Notes: generated by a model from the letters alone, not told the origin. Shown: positions 16,129-24,168, counted from the stretch's first letter. The stretch is 64,000 nucleotides of DNA from Streptomyces sp. NBC_00287 (GCF_036173105.1 NZ_CP108053.1:5146001-5210000); one strand, 5' to 3'. A program made the numbers and translations.

Positions 16129-16607
16129 AGCCCCTCGCCCATACAGCCCCGCGCCGGCAGAATGCTGTTGTGCCCCAAGACGACCCTTCCTCCACCGCCG
16201 TATCCGCCCGCATGAGCCGGCAGAGCTCCCGCGACGCCGCCCCGGAGGTTGCGGTCCGACGGCTCCTGCATGCGGCGGGTCTGCGCTACCGGGTGAACGT
16301 TCCGGTTCCCGGCATGCCCCGCCGCACAATCGACATCGTCTTCACCAAAGCCAAGATCGCCGTGTTCATCGACGGCTGCTTCTGGCACGGCTGTCCCGAG
16401 CACGCAACACAACCGGAGGCAAACGCGGAGTGGTGGCGAACCAAGCTGGACAAGAACATGGCCCGGGATGTCGAAATGACGGACCACCTGACGGCTGAAG
16501 GGTGGACTGTCCTGCGCTTTTGGGAGCACGAGTCCCCCGCGCATGTTGCTGACCGGGTCGCCGCTTGCGTAGCGGATCGGAGGGATGGCCAGACGCTTGA
16601 AGGCTGA
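16125..16607 (+). CDS. vsr: Very short patch repair (Vsr-type) endonuclease
   Basis: Up to 160 residues. The fold is clear from ARMSRQSSRDAAPEVAVRRL, TIDIVFTKAKIAVFIDG with the metal-binding Asp, CFWHGCPEHAT (zinc and catalytic residues) and VLRFWEHE. Vsr nicks beside T:G mismatches made when 5-methylcytosine deaminates, so it belongs with the upstream methyltransferase. The TTG at 16125 overlaps the methyltransferase stop (coupling). GTG 16170 and ATG 16212 are alternatives, and the conserved domain begins only at the last. It ends the plus-strand half of the island. Confidence 0.88.
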   Translation: MKPLAHTAPRRQNAVVPQDDPSSTAVSARMSRQSSRDAAPEVAVRRLLHAAGLRYRVNVPVPGMPRRTIDIVFTKAKIAVFIDGCFWHGCPEHATQPEANAEWWRTKLDKNMARDVEMTDHLTAEGWTVLRFWEHESPAHVADRVAACVADRRDGQTLEG

Positions 16608-17194
16608 GTGAAATTTCAGACCTGGGGTCCGTGGAGCGACCCTCGAGGATTCGCACCCGAGACCTGCGCATTACGAGTTGTCCGATCTTGATCCGGGAGC
16701 ATCCCCTAGACGCTCCTTATCCCTGGTCAGAAGGGGTTCACAGACTCCAGCGGACAGCGATGGACGGTGCCGGATCCGGCGACAACTGAGACTGCGAGTG
16801 AGACCGGCCATTCACCTTGCGCCCGGCACCCGCGCCCTCCGCAGCGGTCGCCGGACGCGCGAGTCCTATCGCTTCCGCCGGCGAGCAGAGACGGAGCGCA
16901 CGGCGGCCCCTTCACGAACGACGAGCTCATCCTCGCCTGTTACGTGGTGGCGCGCCCCATTGGGCCGCAACGCTCCTGCCCCGTAGAGGCATCAGCGCGT
17001 AGGCCGGCGTGCGCCAGGCTTACACCAACTGCGCTGCCACTGATGGTTAGTGAAGCGACTGGCCCGAACAGAGCTATTCGCGGGGGGACTTGGCGGGCCA
17101 GAGGTACCCATGATTAGATTGAAAGACGCGCTGTCTCCCAAAATCCCGGCTTAGCCGACAACTTCCCCCTAGCACAGCGCTGAAGGGCACAGCC
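16608..17194. other. Non-coding stretch with possible tRNA-like fragment
   Basis: I find no convincing gene in these 587 bases; the open frames present have no family features or ribosome-binding sites. At about 16,630-16,685 the minus strand reads ACTCGTAATGCGCAGGTC, then GTGCGAATCC and a CCA-like end. It resembles the anticodon-to-3' part of a tRNA-Thr(CGT), but the T-stem does not pair properly. It could be a decayed att site of another element. GAAGGGC before 17,195 is the ribosome-binding site of the next gene. Confidence 0.4.
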
Positions 17195-18007
17195 ATGCCT
17201 AAGGCACGGTACGAATTCAAGCTTCCCGAGCATCATGTGGACTACGGGGTTGAGCTGCCGATCACGAAGCTCAACATCGACCCGCAGGCACAGCGGACAC
17301 TCAACGAGCGGCGAGCGCAGACCATCGCAAAGAGCATGGTGCGCGAGGCCCTCGGCTCCATCATCGTGTCAGAACGCACCGACGGTGAGCTGTACATCGT
17401 CGACGGGCAGCACCGGTGGCGCGCTTGCGCCCTGGAGGGTATCCCCACCATCAGGGCCGAAGTCCACCACGGCCTGACGCAGGCGCAGGAAGCGATCCTG
17501 TTCTTGATCAAGAACAGGGAGTCTCACAAGCCCCGCCCCATCGACGAGTACCACGTTGGCCTCACGGGCGGTGTCCCTCTGTTCGTTGACACGGACAGGA
17601 TTCTGGAGAAGCACGGGCTGGCCCTCGGCTCCTCGTCCACGAACGGCGTGGGCGCCGTGTCCGGCGTACTTCAGATTGTGGATCGCTACGGTGCGCCCGT
17701 ATTCGACCGCACGCTCACCGTCGCCGAGGACGCATGGGGACGCTCGGCCGAGACCTGGGACGGCATGCTCCTGGGCGGGATCGGTGCATTCCTCGGCCGG
17801 TGGGGAGATCTCGTCGACGACAAGGAACTGGCGCGGAAGATCCAGAGCATGGGCACTGCGGCCAAGTGGCGCTCCGAGATCCTCAGCCAGTCGTCACGCG
17901 GTGGCTTCAACAACAGCGGCACGGGCTCCAGGGTGACCACGGCGTACCGCCTCGTGGCGACGGCCTGGAACAAGGGTCGTAAGGCTGAGAACCGCATCGA
18001 GGCATAG
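17195..18007 (+). CDS. ParB/Srx-fold (ParB N-terminal domain-like) protein
   Basis: 270 residues, ATG 17195 behind GAAGGGC. The N-terminal 110 residues match the ParB/sulfiredoxin fold: VELPITKLNIDPQAQRTL, SMVREALGSIIVSE and the signature YIVDGQHRWRACALEGIP, which in the family binds nucleotide or DNA ends. The C-terminal 150 residues are helical and lack a clear HTH. Stand-alone proteins of this kind occur often on phages and integrative elements, where their role is mostly unknown. It lies between the restriction island and a small membrane protein, with no partner ParA nearby. Confidence 0.75.
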   Translation: MPKARYEFKLPEHHVDYGVELPITKLNIDPQAQRTLNERRAQTIAKSMVREALGSIIVSERTDGELYIVDGQHRWRACALEGIPTIRAEVHHGLTQAQEAILFLIKNRESHKPRPIDEYHVGLTGGVPLFVDTDRILEKHGLALGSSSTNGVGAVSGVLQIVDRYGAPVFDRTLTVAEDAWGRSAETWDGMLLGGIGAFLGRWGDLVDDKELARKIQSMGTAAKWRSEILSQSSRGGFNNSGTGSRVTTAYRLVATAWNKGRKAENRIEA

Positions 18008-18266
18008 CTCGACGACGAGCCGGCGCCCCTCAGAGGGGCTCAAGTCCACCGGCTTGGCCTGAGCGTGTTGCTGGTCCACGGAGGCACTCGTCCGAGAGTG
18101 GCGTCCCGTGGGCAGCAGCGCCCTGCGCGAAACAGGCGTCCTCTCGGGTCCGCGTTTTGCGGCGACTGTGCGTCCGTCTTGCCCAGGTGTCGAGCTGCCC
18201 CCCTGCAAGAAAGGCCCTCGATATAGCTCTCGTCTTGCCGACCTCCACGAAAAGGGTCAGCAGAAC

Positions 18267-18617
18267 GTGTTCCTTCAACTCCTCGATGGCGCGCCCATGG
18301 AGACCGTCATCCCCATCGTTGCTGTATGCCTGGTGCTCGCCCTGGCCAGAGTCATCAAGAATCTGCCCAGGGATTCGATCACCAAGTTCTTCGAGCACCG
18401 CACGACCAAGTACCAGATCATCGCGGATGACGCCAAGGGACGCATCGCTGCCGTTCAGAAGCAGCGGCTCGTGTTTCTCGGCTTCGTCGTTGCCTGCGTC
18501 GCTGTAATCGGACTTGTACTCATCAACTCGACCAGCGATGAGGCCCGGGCTCCGGCTCCCGGCGGGGTGCCGACAACTGTGGAGTCTCCCCCATCGCCGG
18601 GAGGCGCTGCGCGATAG
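18267..18617 (+). CDS. Small two-helix membrane protein
   Basis: 116 residues from GTG 18267, preceded by AAAAGGGT; longer in-frame starts lack a ribosome-binding site. Two membrane segments are visible: METVIPIVAVCLVLALARV and LVFLGFVVACVAVIGLVLI. Between them is a 40-residue basic loop (FFEHRTTKYQIIADDAKGR). The tail is proline/serine rich. I do not recognise the family. It could be a phage-exclusion or effector-type membrane protein, but nothing shows this. The following 18,618-18,839 is non-coding. Confidence 0.5.
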   Translation: MFLQLLDGAPMETVIPIVAVCLVLALARVIKNLPRDSITKFFEHRTTKYQIIADDAKGRIAAVQKQRLVFLGFVVACVAVIGLVLINSTSDEARAPAPGGVPTTVESPPSPGGAAR

Positions 18618-18793
18618 CCGAGCGCCCGCAGGGGGTGCCTCTCTCAGGAGTGGCACCCCCTCCGCCGATGTACGACTCTTTCGTCCCGAACGCGATCGGC
18701 GCCTCCGTGACCTTGCTTCGCGTGTACTGACCTCCCCGTTCGGCTCTGGCAGTGTCCATATCAGTCCGGGACGGTCCTCGTGCGGCTGCCTTG

Positions 18794-18815
18794 TTTGGCC
18801 CCCTATTTGGCCCCC
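18794..18815. repeat. Twin TTTGGCCCCC repeat, right copy
   Basis: Second copy of the tandem TTTGGCCCCC block found at 13,893-13,914 (21 of 22 bases equal). It separates the restriction/ParB part from the next minus-strand gene and may mark the inner edge of a module brought in with another integrase system. Confidence 0.5.
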
Positions 18816-18839
18816 CGGGGGGCGTTGGCCATTGAGGTG

Positions 18840-19760
18840 TCACTTCCACTGGATCCAGTCCGGCAGAGCATTGATGGAGAACGTGACCACCCCGCTCGGC
18901 ACGTCTTCGAGTGGAGCCGCTAGAACACGTCCGTCGGGCAGGAGCACCTCCAGATCGAAGTACGTTGCATCGGCGTAGGCCCCCCGTGCGCACGCTTGTA
19001 TGGCAGCCGGGTCCAGGCTCAACTCATTCGACGATCCGGGATCCCTTCGAAGCCTGAGTACCGGGGTCATGGGGTGTGCTGGCGAAGATCCGAGCATCGG
19101 CTGACCGTGATGCGCGGTGAGTTGATCAAGAACCCACTTGAGCTGATCCATACGGCGGGTTGGCGTACTTCCATGGATCACGGCTTCCGCGGCTCCAACG
19201 GCAGCCTGGCAGTAAGCCACCTGCTCGCCCTTACTGAGCGCTTTGGGAACAGCTCCGCCCTGGTTTCGAGGAGCTCCGCGCAGCTCGCTCGTGTGCGGAT
19301 CGACGGTGAAACGCCGATGCGTCAGTGAGTTGCGCAGTTCCTCAGTAGAGGCGTAGATGCGGGCGAGCCGAAGCCAAAGGTCAGGGTGATGGTCGAAGGG
19401 GGGCACCGGGGGCACGCTCCCGGTGCGAGCCTGCTGCACTTTCTCCGTGATAGTGAAGCGCGTTCCCTTCTTTGGGGCTACGCCGCCTCGCTCCAGAGCG
19501 AACTCGATGAGTTGGTCGAGCACCTTCCAAGCGGCGCCGAAGAAGAGGGGACGGACATCGTCGAACTTCAGGTCAGACCCTGTGGCGCCCGACGTGCTGT
19601 CACCTGACGCCATTGCCACCTCGGGGGTGACGCGGAGGTCGTTTGCGTCCAAGTCGAGGACACTGCTCGCTTCGGATCGCGGAAGGAGTGGAGTGACCCG
19701 GTCGAGGGTGAGCCTTTCGAACGCGGTGTCGTCCTCGAAGTCTTGCAGGCTGGTAGGCAT
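18840..19760 (-). CDS. Hypothetical protein
   Basis: 306 residues from ATG 19760, chosen for AGGGAGT upstream. I do not recognise a family. The middle is helical (DVRPLFFGAAWKVLDQLIEF) with a charged stretch RLARIYASTEELRNSLTHRR that recalls HEPN-like or MAE_28990-type helical bundles: a polar RxxxxH-like pattern is present (RNSLTHR), but it does not match a strict Rx4-6H nuclease motif with confidence. The C-terminal 70 residues are beta-rich (YFDLEVLLPDGRVLAAPLED). No membrane helix. It stands alone on the minus strand next to the XRE-ImmA operon. Confidence 0.6.
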   Translation of the reverse strand: MPTSLQDFEDDTAFERLTLDRVTPLLPRSEASSVLDLDANDLRVTPEVAMASGDSTSGATGSDLKFDDVRPLFFGAAWKVLDQLIEFALERGGVAPKKGTRFTITEKVQQARTGSVPPVPPFDHHPDLWLRLARIYASTEELRNSLTHRRFTVDPHTSELRGAPRNQGGAVPKALSKGEQVAYCQAAVGAAEAVIHGSTPTRRMDQLKWVLDQLTAHHGQPMLGSSPAHPMTPVLRLRRDPGSSNELSLDPAAIQACARGAYADATYFDLEVLLPDGRVLAAPLEDVPSGVVTFSINALPDWIQWK

Positions 19761-20013
19761 CCGGACTCCCTGAGCTAGACCATCCCTATGGCGCCTGTGC
19801 GTGCCGGCATGCACTTCCAGTATCGAGCGGGACGCTGTGCGCTGCGCTGGTAGTGCGTGTGGGCGCTTGTACCCACAAGGAAGCTCCCTGGTGGGACCGC
19901 GTCCCAACGGTCGGCCCAGGCGTCCGCGGCCCACAGGCGCCGCGTGACTGTGAAGCTGTAGGACCGCTTCAGCGCCTTTCGTCAACTTCTCCGCGCAACA
20001 CCGCTCAAGGTCG

Positions 20014-20049
20014 TTGCAGGTGTGCGATCTGCGGTTATAAAATAACCGC
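20014..20049 (+). promoter_or_regulatory. Palindromic, probably leaderless promoter of the XRE-ImmA operon
   Basis: TTGCAG (20,014-20,019) and TATAAA (20,036-20,041) are spaced 16 bases apart. The -10 lies inside a perfect 19-base palindrome GCGGTTAT-AAA-ATAACCGC (20,031-20,049) that ends one base before the ATG at 20,051. There is no ribosome-binding site, so transcription should begin at or next to the start codon (leaderless mRNA). The palindrome is a natural operator for the HTH protein encoded by the second gene. Confidence 0.6.
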
Positions 20050-20050
20050 C

Positions 20051-20683
20051 ATGCTCACACCTGAAGACGCGTCATTCATCACGGCCGCAACCGAGGGCCT
20101 CTCTGAACCTCTCTATGCTGCGCTGGACGATGGCTACACCGCCGCGCACGCGCACTTCGACGAGCACGGCATGGTGGGAGACGGGTACTCGAAGGGGCGA
20201 ACTGATCTCGCTCGGGATCATGCACGCCGGTACGTGGAGCGTCTCCATGGTGATCGGAAGCATCTCGGTGGGTGGGAGCCAATCAACGGTTCCAGCGGGC
20301 GGTTCCATCTACGCAACGGCATGCTCACTCTGCGCATTCTGCATGCAACGCCGTACGACCTGATCCCTGCCCCGGGTCGCAACAAGGCTCGCATCAGCTA
20401 CTACTACAATCGAGCGGTTGACCTGTTCGGCGTCGAAGCGAGCAACCTCCTGGCCGTCTGGCTGTCGCCCCGCGAAGAGGGTGGGGAGATCTCTGTGCGC
20501 ATCGTGCGTCCGATCGGGGAGTGGAAGCCTGGTCGGCCGCCGAAGTTCGACCTCGATTTCGAGCTGCCGCGTGAGACTGAAGCGTTCACGGACTGGGAGT
20601 TCGTGCCGGACGACAAGGGCATTGTGCTGCCCTTCGAGTTCGACGAAGACGAGCGCGAAGAGGGTGAAGGAAGTGGTGCATGA
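20051..20683 (+). CDS. Hypothetical protein paired with XRE-ImmA protein
   Basis: 210 residues, ATG 20051 immediately after the promoter palindrome and without a ribosome-binding site. I do not recognise the family. It is mixed alpha/beta and soluble, with MLTLRILHATPYDLIPAPG, RISYYYNRAVDLFG and a strongly acidic C-terminus (EFDEDEREEGEG). It overlaps the next gene by 11 bases. In this kind of two-gene unit the first protein is often a toxin, substrate or repression partner of the XRE-ImmA product, but the roles here are not shown by the sequence. Confidence 0.7.
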   Translation: MLTPEDASFITAATEGLSEPLYAALDDGYTAAHAHFDEHGMVGDGYSKGRTDLARDHARRYVERLHGDRKHLGGWEPINGSSGRFHLRNGMLTLRILHATPYDLIPAPGRNKARISYYYNRAVDLFGVEASNLLAVWLSPREEGGEISVRIVRPIGEWKPGRPPKFDLDFELPRETEAFTDWEFVPDDKGIVLPFEFDEDEREEGEGSGA

Positions 20684-21824
20684 TCCTGCGGAGCGGATCC
20701 GGACGCTCCGGCTCCTCATGGGGTTGACCCAGGGCGAGTTGGCTCAGGCCGCAGGCGTTTCTCAGCCGATGATCTCGCAGATCCAGAAGGGCACCAAGGG
20801 TGTCACTGACGACCTGTTGGGGCGGATCGCTGAGGCAACGGGAACACCACGTTCATTCTTTGATGTCGACCCGACCGACCTGCCGACTGACACCCTTCTG
20901 TTCCGCAAGAAGGCAAGTGCATCAGTTCGTGAGGTTGGTCGGGTCGAAGCGACTGTTCGAGAGGCTTATCGTGTTGCGGCGCGGCTCCTCACCGAGACGC
21001 GGGTGCGCCGGACAGTTCTGCCTAGGGCAGAGGGGAAAGTCTCTCCTGACACTATTGAGGACCTTGCCTCTGCAACGCGAGATGCGTTGGGTATTGCCCA
21101 GGATGGTGTTCTCGGGCACGTTATCCGATCCTGTGAGCGAGCGGGAATTCCAGTCGTGCCTCTTGTGCTTGTCGACGCTCAAGGGCACGGGGAAGATATC
21201 GTTGTCGGGCACTCTGGGGTCTCCTGTTGGCGGGGGCAGGCGGAGCCCTCGCTGATCAGCTACTTCTCGGCTGGAAGTGGTGATAGGCAGCGATTCACAG
21301 TGGCCCATGAGCTTGGGCACCTGGTATTGCATCCAGCGAGGAGAGCGGAGCTTTCCTCTAAGGACGCAGAGACAGAAGCTCATCGGTTCGCCGGGGCTTT
21401 CTTGCTTCCCCGTGTACGTGCTGACGAGGCGTTTTCAGGTCCTCTGATGCTTCGGGACTTCGCTGCGCTTAAGAAGCGTTGGGGTGTGTCCATCCAGGCG
21501 CTAATTCAACGAGCGTACGATCTCGGATATGTTGATAGCGATCGCCGAGAGAGTCTATACAAGCAGATTGGCGCCCGGGGGTGGCGCACCAGCGAACCTG
21601 TTGCTGTCCATCCTGAGCAGCCATCTTTGATGAGAGCGATGCTGGCTCGTCGCTACGGTGATCCGCCTGCTGTTCTTCAAGCATCAGAGGACTTGGGAAT
21701 TCACCCTGTCCTCATGAGGTCACTTGCCCCCGAAAATGCTGCTAACCCGGCTCCGAAAAAAGCGGCCAATGTGATTAGTCTAGGTGAGCGCCGTCAGCGT
21801 GTAGCACGTCTTAAAGCCTTATAG
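20673..21824 (+). CDS. XRE-family HTH and ImmA/IrrE metallopeptidase fusion
   Basis: 383 residues from GTG 20673 (GTG 20676 also possible; AAGGA just upstream). Residues about 5-60 are an XRE helix-turn-helix: LRLLMGLTQGELAQAAGVSQ, PMISQIQKG. Residues about 150-280 are an ImmA/IrrE (COG2856) zinc metallopeptidase with VAHELGHLVLHP: His212, Glu213, His216, and AHRFAGAFLLP after it. Such proteins cleave a repressor or antitoxin, often in phages and ICEs, and bind their own promoter through the HTH. The palindrome at 20,031-20,049 is a likely target. A hairpin terminator follows at once. Confidence 0.88.
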   Translation: MVHDPAERIRTLRLLMGLTQGELAQAAGVSQPMISQIQKGTKGVTDDLLGRIAEATGTPRSFFDVDPTDLPTDTLLFRKKASASVREVGRVEATVREAYRVAARLLTETRVRRTVLPRAEGKVSPDTIEDLASATRDALGIAQDGVLGHVIRSCERAGIPVVPLVLVDAQGHGEDIVVGHSGVSCWRGQAEPSLISYFSAGSGDRQRFTVAHELGHLVLHPARRAELSSKDAETEAHRFAGAFLLPRVRADEAFSGPLMLRDFAALKKRWGVSIQALIQRAYDLGYVDSDRRESLYKQIGARGWRTSEPVAVHPEQPSLMRAMLARRYGDPPAVLQASEDLGIHPVLMRSLAPENAANPAPKKAANVISLGERRQRVARLKAL

Positions 21825-21825
21825 A

Positions 21826-21858
21826 ACGGGGGCCCGCTCGTAGAGAGCGGGCCCCCGT
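21826..21858. terminator. Bidirectional hairpin terminator
   Basis: A perfect 14-bp stem, ACGGGGGCCCGCTC with its complement, closes a 5-base loop (GTAGA). It lies directly behind the XRE-ImmA stop and 29 bases before the end of the convergent HTH-TPR gene, so it probably serves both transcripts. Confidence 0.8.
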
Positions 21859-21886
21859 GGCGTCTTTGGCATTAGAAGCAAGCCAA

Positions 21887-23134
21887 TTAGCGGGGCATGA
21901 AGCCCGGCTTTTGTTCGGCGAGCGAGTGAAGCCGCGCGAGATAGTCCTGTGCCCCTGGTTCGGAGCTGTACCGGCGCCTCATCTCGGCAGCGAGTTCGCG
22001 GCTGGTCATGATGAGCGACGGCACCGACTGCCGGTCCCCTTCGAGGGCCCGCTCCCCCATGACGAGTGCCTGTTCCAAATCGCCCTCACGTGCCGCCGTG
22101 ACGCCCAGCGTGACGCGGGCTTCAGCGTTGCGCATCGGCGAGCGCTCGGTGCCGTCGAAGTCTGTTCCCGCCCTCAGCACCTCTTCGGCGAGCGTGCGTG
22201 CAAGCTTGTCCTCACCGACCAGGCGGTAGCAGTCCATCGCGTAGAAGTCGAACTTGGCTGGGTCCACCACGAAGTGGTTGTCCAGGTTCTCGGGGTACGG
22301 CATCCCTTCGAGCAACCGTCGCCCCTTGTCCAAGGCCACCTCGACCTGCCGGCGGTCCCCGATCCGCGCCCATGCCTTGGCCTCCTGGGCTGCGAGTTGC
22401 ACGGCCACGCCGTGGTGCGCCGCCGTCTCGGCTCCGGCCCGCGCCGCTGCGATGACACCGCGGTAGTCGCCGGTCGTGAGAGCGAACCACGCCCGCATCT
22501 CGTGCGCCCACCCGGCGACCTCCGCATGGTCAGCCTCGGTCGCGAGCGAGAGCGCCGCCTGGCGCGTCGACTCAGCCGCGTGCCGTGCGCCCGTGTCGTA
22601 CTCGACACAGCCGACCAGTAGAGCGAGCCAACCAGATAGTGCGAGAACCTCGCGGTGCTGCGCGAGCGTGAGGCTCTTCGTGTGGAGTTCGACGACACGG
22701 CGCAGCCATTGCCGCCCCTCGATGAGAAGCTGCTCGCTCGGCATGAACGGGTACTCCGAGGCGAGTCGGTCTGCCGTGATCCGCAGGGCCTCAAGCGTGG
22801 CGTTGTCAACGTCGGATCGGTTGAGACGGCTCACGATCTCCAGCGTCTCCATGCCGGACGCTGCCAGGATCTCCCTGTCTCCATCCCGCCGTGAGGGCGC
22901 CGGAAAGAGCGCGTGCGTCACGGTGCCGAAGAGGGCCGCGATGATCGGTTGGTAGAAGTCGTTCGGCATCTGGCCTGACTCCCAGCGCTTCCACTGGCGA
23001 ATCATGCTGTCCTCTGCGGGCAGCTCCGTGGGAGCGTGCGCCCGCAGCGCCCTTACCGCGTCACGCTGCGACCAGTCACGGGCCGCTCGTTCGGCAGCGA
23101 TGCGTCGCGCCCATGCGGGCCGGTCGTCGGTCAT
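21887..23134 (-). CDS. HTH regulator with TPR-like C-terminal region
   Basis: 415 residues, ATG 23134. The first 80 residues are an XRE-like HTH (RRIAAERAARDWSQRDAVRAL; SMIRQWKRWESG; FYQPIIAALFG). The remaining 300 are helical repeats of TPR character (ARHAAESTRQAALSLATEAD, AQEAKAWARIGDRRQVEVAL, GDLEQALVMGERALEGD). Proteins of this build are common in Streptomyces, both on chromosomes and on AICEs, and some respond to small signalling molecules. Near the GntR repressor it is a plausible regulator of element genes. Its ligand is unknown. Confidence 0.8.
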   Translation of the reverse strand: MTDDRPAWARRIAAERAARDWSQRDAVRALRAHAPTELPAEDSMIRQWKRWESGQMPNDFYQPIIAALFGTVTHALFPAPSRRDGDREILAASGMETLEIVSRLNRSDVDNATLEALRITADRLASEYPFMPSEQLLIEGRQWLRRVVELHTKSLTLAQHREVLALSGWLALLVGCVEYDTGARHAAESTRQAALSLATEADHAEVAGWAHEMRAWFALTTGDYRGVIAAARAGAETAAHHGVAVQLAAQEAKAWARIGDRRQVEVALDKGRRLLEGMPYPENLDNHFVVDPAKFDFYAMDCYRLVGEDKLARTLAEEVLRAGTDFDGTERSPMRNAEARVTLGVTAAREGDLEQALVMGERALEGDRQSVPSLIMTSRELAAEMRRRYSSEPGAQDYLARLHSLAEQKPGFMPR

Positions 23135-23292
23135 GTGCCCTCCTCCGAGTGCCTACTCCGAGTCTCACCCGCGAGCCATGGGGACAGGGAAGGGGACACG
23201 GGGGTGTCACTGGACATGTCCCCAGCTCCGCTTCGTCGTCCCCTGGATGTCACTTACGTCACAACTCCCGTTCCTCGCATGCTGGTTGCAGA

Positions 23293-23628
23293 TCACGCAC
23301 CACCCGGGCCGGAACGCTCTTCGAGCGCTGCGACCCGTTCAGCCAACGCCTGAATCTGGGAGCGGATTTCCTTGATGTCGTCGCGCACGTCGCTGCTGGG
23401 GGAAGCCCCGTCGCTGACGAAGTTGCCGAGGTTTCCAGCCGACACGATCAACCCTTCGGCCCGGAGTGCAGCCAAGCCGTTCTGGATGGTCTGGCTCGCG
23501 AATCCGAAGCGGTCCATCAACTCGCGCTGTGACGGGAGCTTGTCTCCCGGCTTCATCTTCTTGATGTCGTCGCGAAGTGCGTCCGCGACCTGCACCGCTT
23601 TCGGCTTCGGCCCGCCTGTGACAGTCAT
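23293..23628 (-). CDS. GntR-family repressor (KorSA-like)
   Basis: 111 residues, ATG 23628. It has an N-terminal winged helix of GntR type: VADALRDDIKKMKPGDKLPS, QRELMDRFGFASQTIQNGL, LRAEGLIVSAG. In place of a ligand domain there is a short coiled coil (EIRSQIQALAERVAALEE) that probably dimerises it. This small form resembles KorSA of pSAM2, which silences transfer and replication genes. Two related ACTAG-containing repeats immediately upstream of its start (23,643-23,711) are likely its operators. That fits autorepression plus control of the transfer operon reading rightward. Confidence 0.82.
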   Translation of the reverse strand: MTVTGGPKPKAVQVADALRDDIKKMKPGDKLPSQRELMDRFGFASQTIQNGLAALRAEGLIVSAGNLGNFVSDGASPSSDVRDDIKEIRSQIQALAERVAALEERSGPGGA

Positions 23629-23642
23629 GCTCTGAGCGTACC

Positions 23643-23711
23643 CACCACAGCGAACTAGCTCGCATCACCCCACGAGGGTTGTGCACCACAGCAGACTAGT
23701 GCAAGCTAGTC
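23643..23711. promoter_or_regulatory. Candidate GntR operator pair
   Basis: The block CACCACAGC-(G/A)-(A/G)ACTAG occurs twice, at 23,643 and 23,685, 42 bases apart. The second copy runs into a palindrome GACTAG-N6-CTAGTC (23,694-23,711). The first includes AACTAGCT. They lie 15-83 bases upstream of the GntR-type gene start. About 540 bases separate that start from the first clear transfer gene. The rest of this gap holds only the tiny frames described at 23,925-24,052. Confidence 0.5.
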
Positions 23712-23924
23712 AGCGAGCGCCCGCTCCGGATCTCGGGAAACAGGCGCTTGACCTGCACGAATGCACAGGGCGGGGACGCTGCAATCCCGCTAAAGGCCAG
23801 GCAGAACAGGGTTTCGGCCCGTACTGGCGAGGTGGCCCGGTGACCGCGAGCAACGGCCGGAGTGTGGGGACTCAAGTCCCCCTTGCAGTGCGTATCCCCT
23901 GTTCAGCGGTCTGAAGGAGTGGCA

Positions 23925-24052
23925 GTGAGTCGACGAAAGCGATGGGCGCGGCCGTGATTGACCGGCACGGCGGCGCCGTTCCATCCCCGGTCCGCGAGCA
24001 CCTCGGAGTGCTGCGGACGACTGGTCACCTTCCACCGAATCGCGGCGGCTAG
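23925..24052 (+). other. Two tiny overlapping reading frames
   Basis: GTG 23,925 follows a strong GAAGGAG by five bases and encodes a basic 10-residue peptide (MSRRKRWARP) ending at 23,957. A GTG overlapping its stop (GTGA) opens a 32-residue frame ending at 24,052 (starting MIDRHGGAVPSP). The good ribosome-binding site and stop-start overlap suggest translation, perhaps a leader or a small mobile-element protein, but there is no family support. Confidence 0.3.
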
Positions 24053-24168
24053 CGCCGCGCCGGTTGCTCGCCCTGCGCGTCCGGGCGCTCTGCGGAGCGG
24101 TCCGTACGGGCGGGGTCGAGAGGAGCCGGAGCTCCGGTGTCCACAACGACTTTCAAGGGGGAACTTCC

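Noticed and set aside
16678..17117. Small genes in the gap between vsr and the ParB-like gene
   Set aside because: Several overlapping frames of similar quality, none with a ribosome-binding site or recognisable fold.
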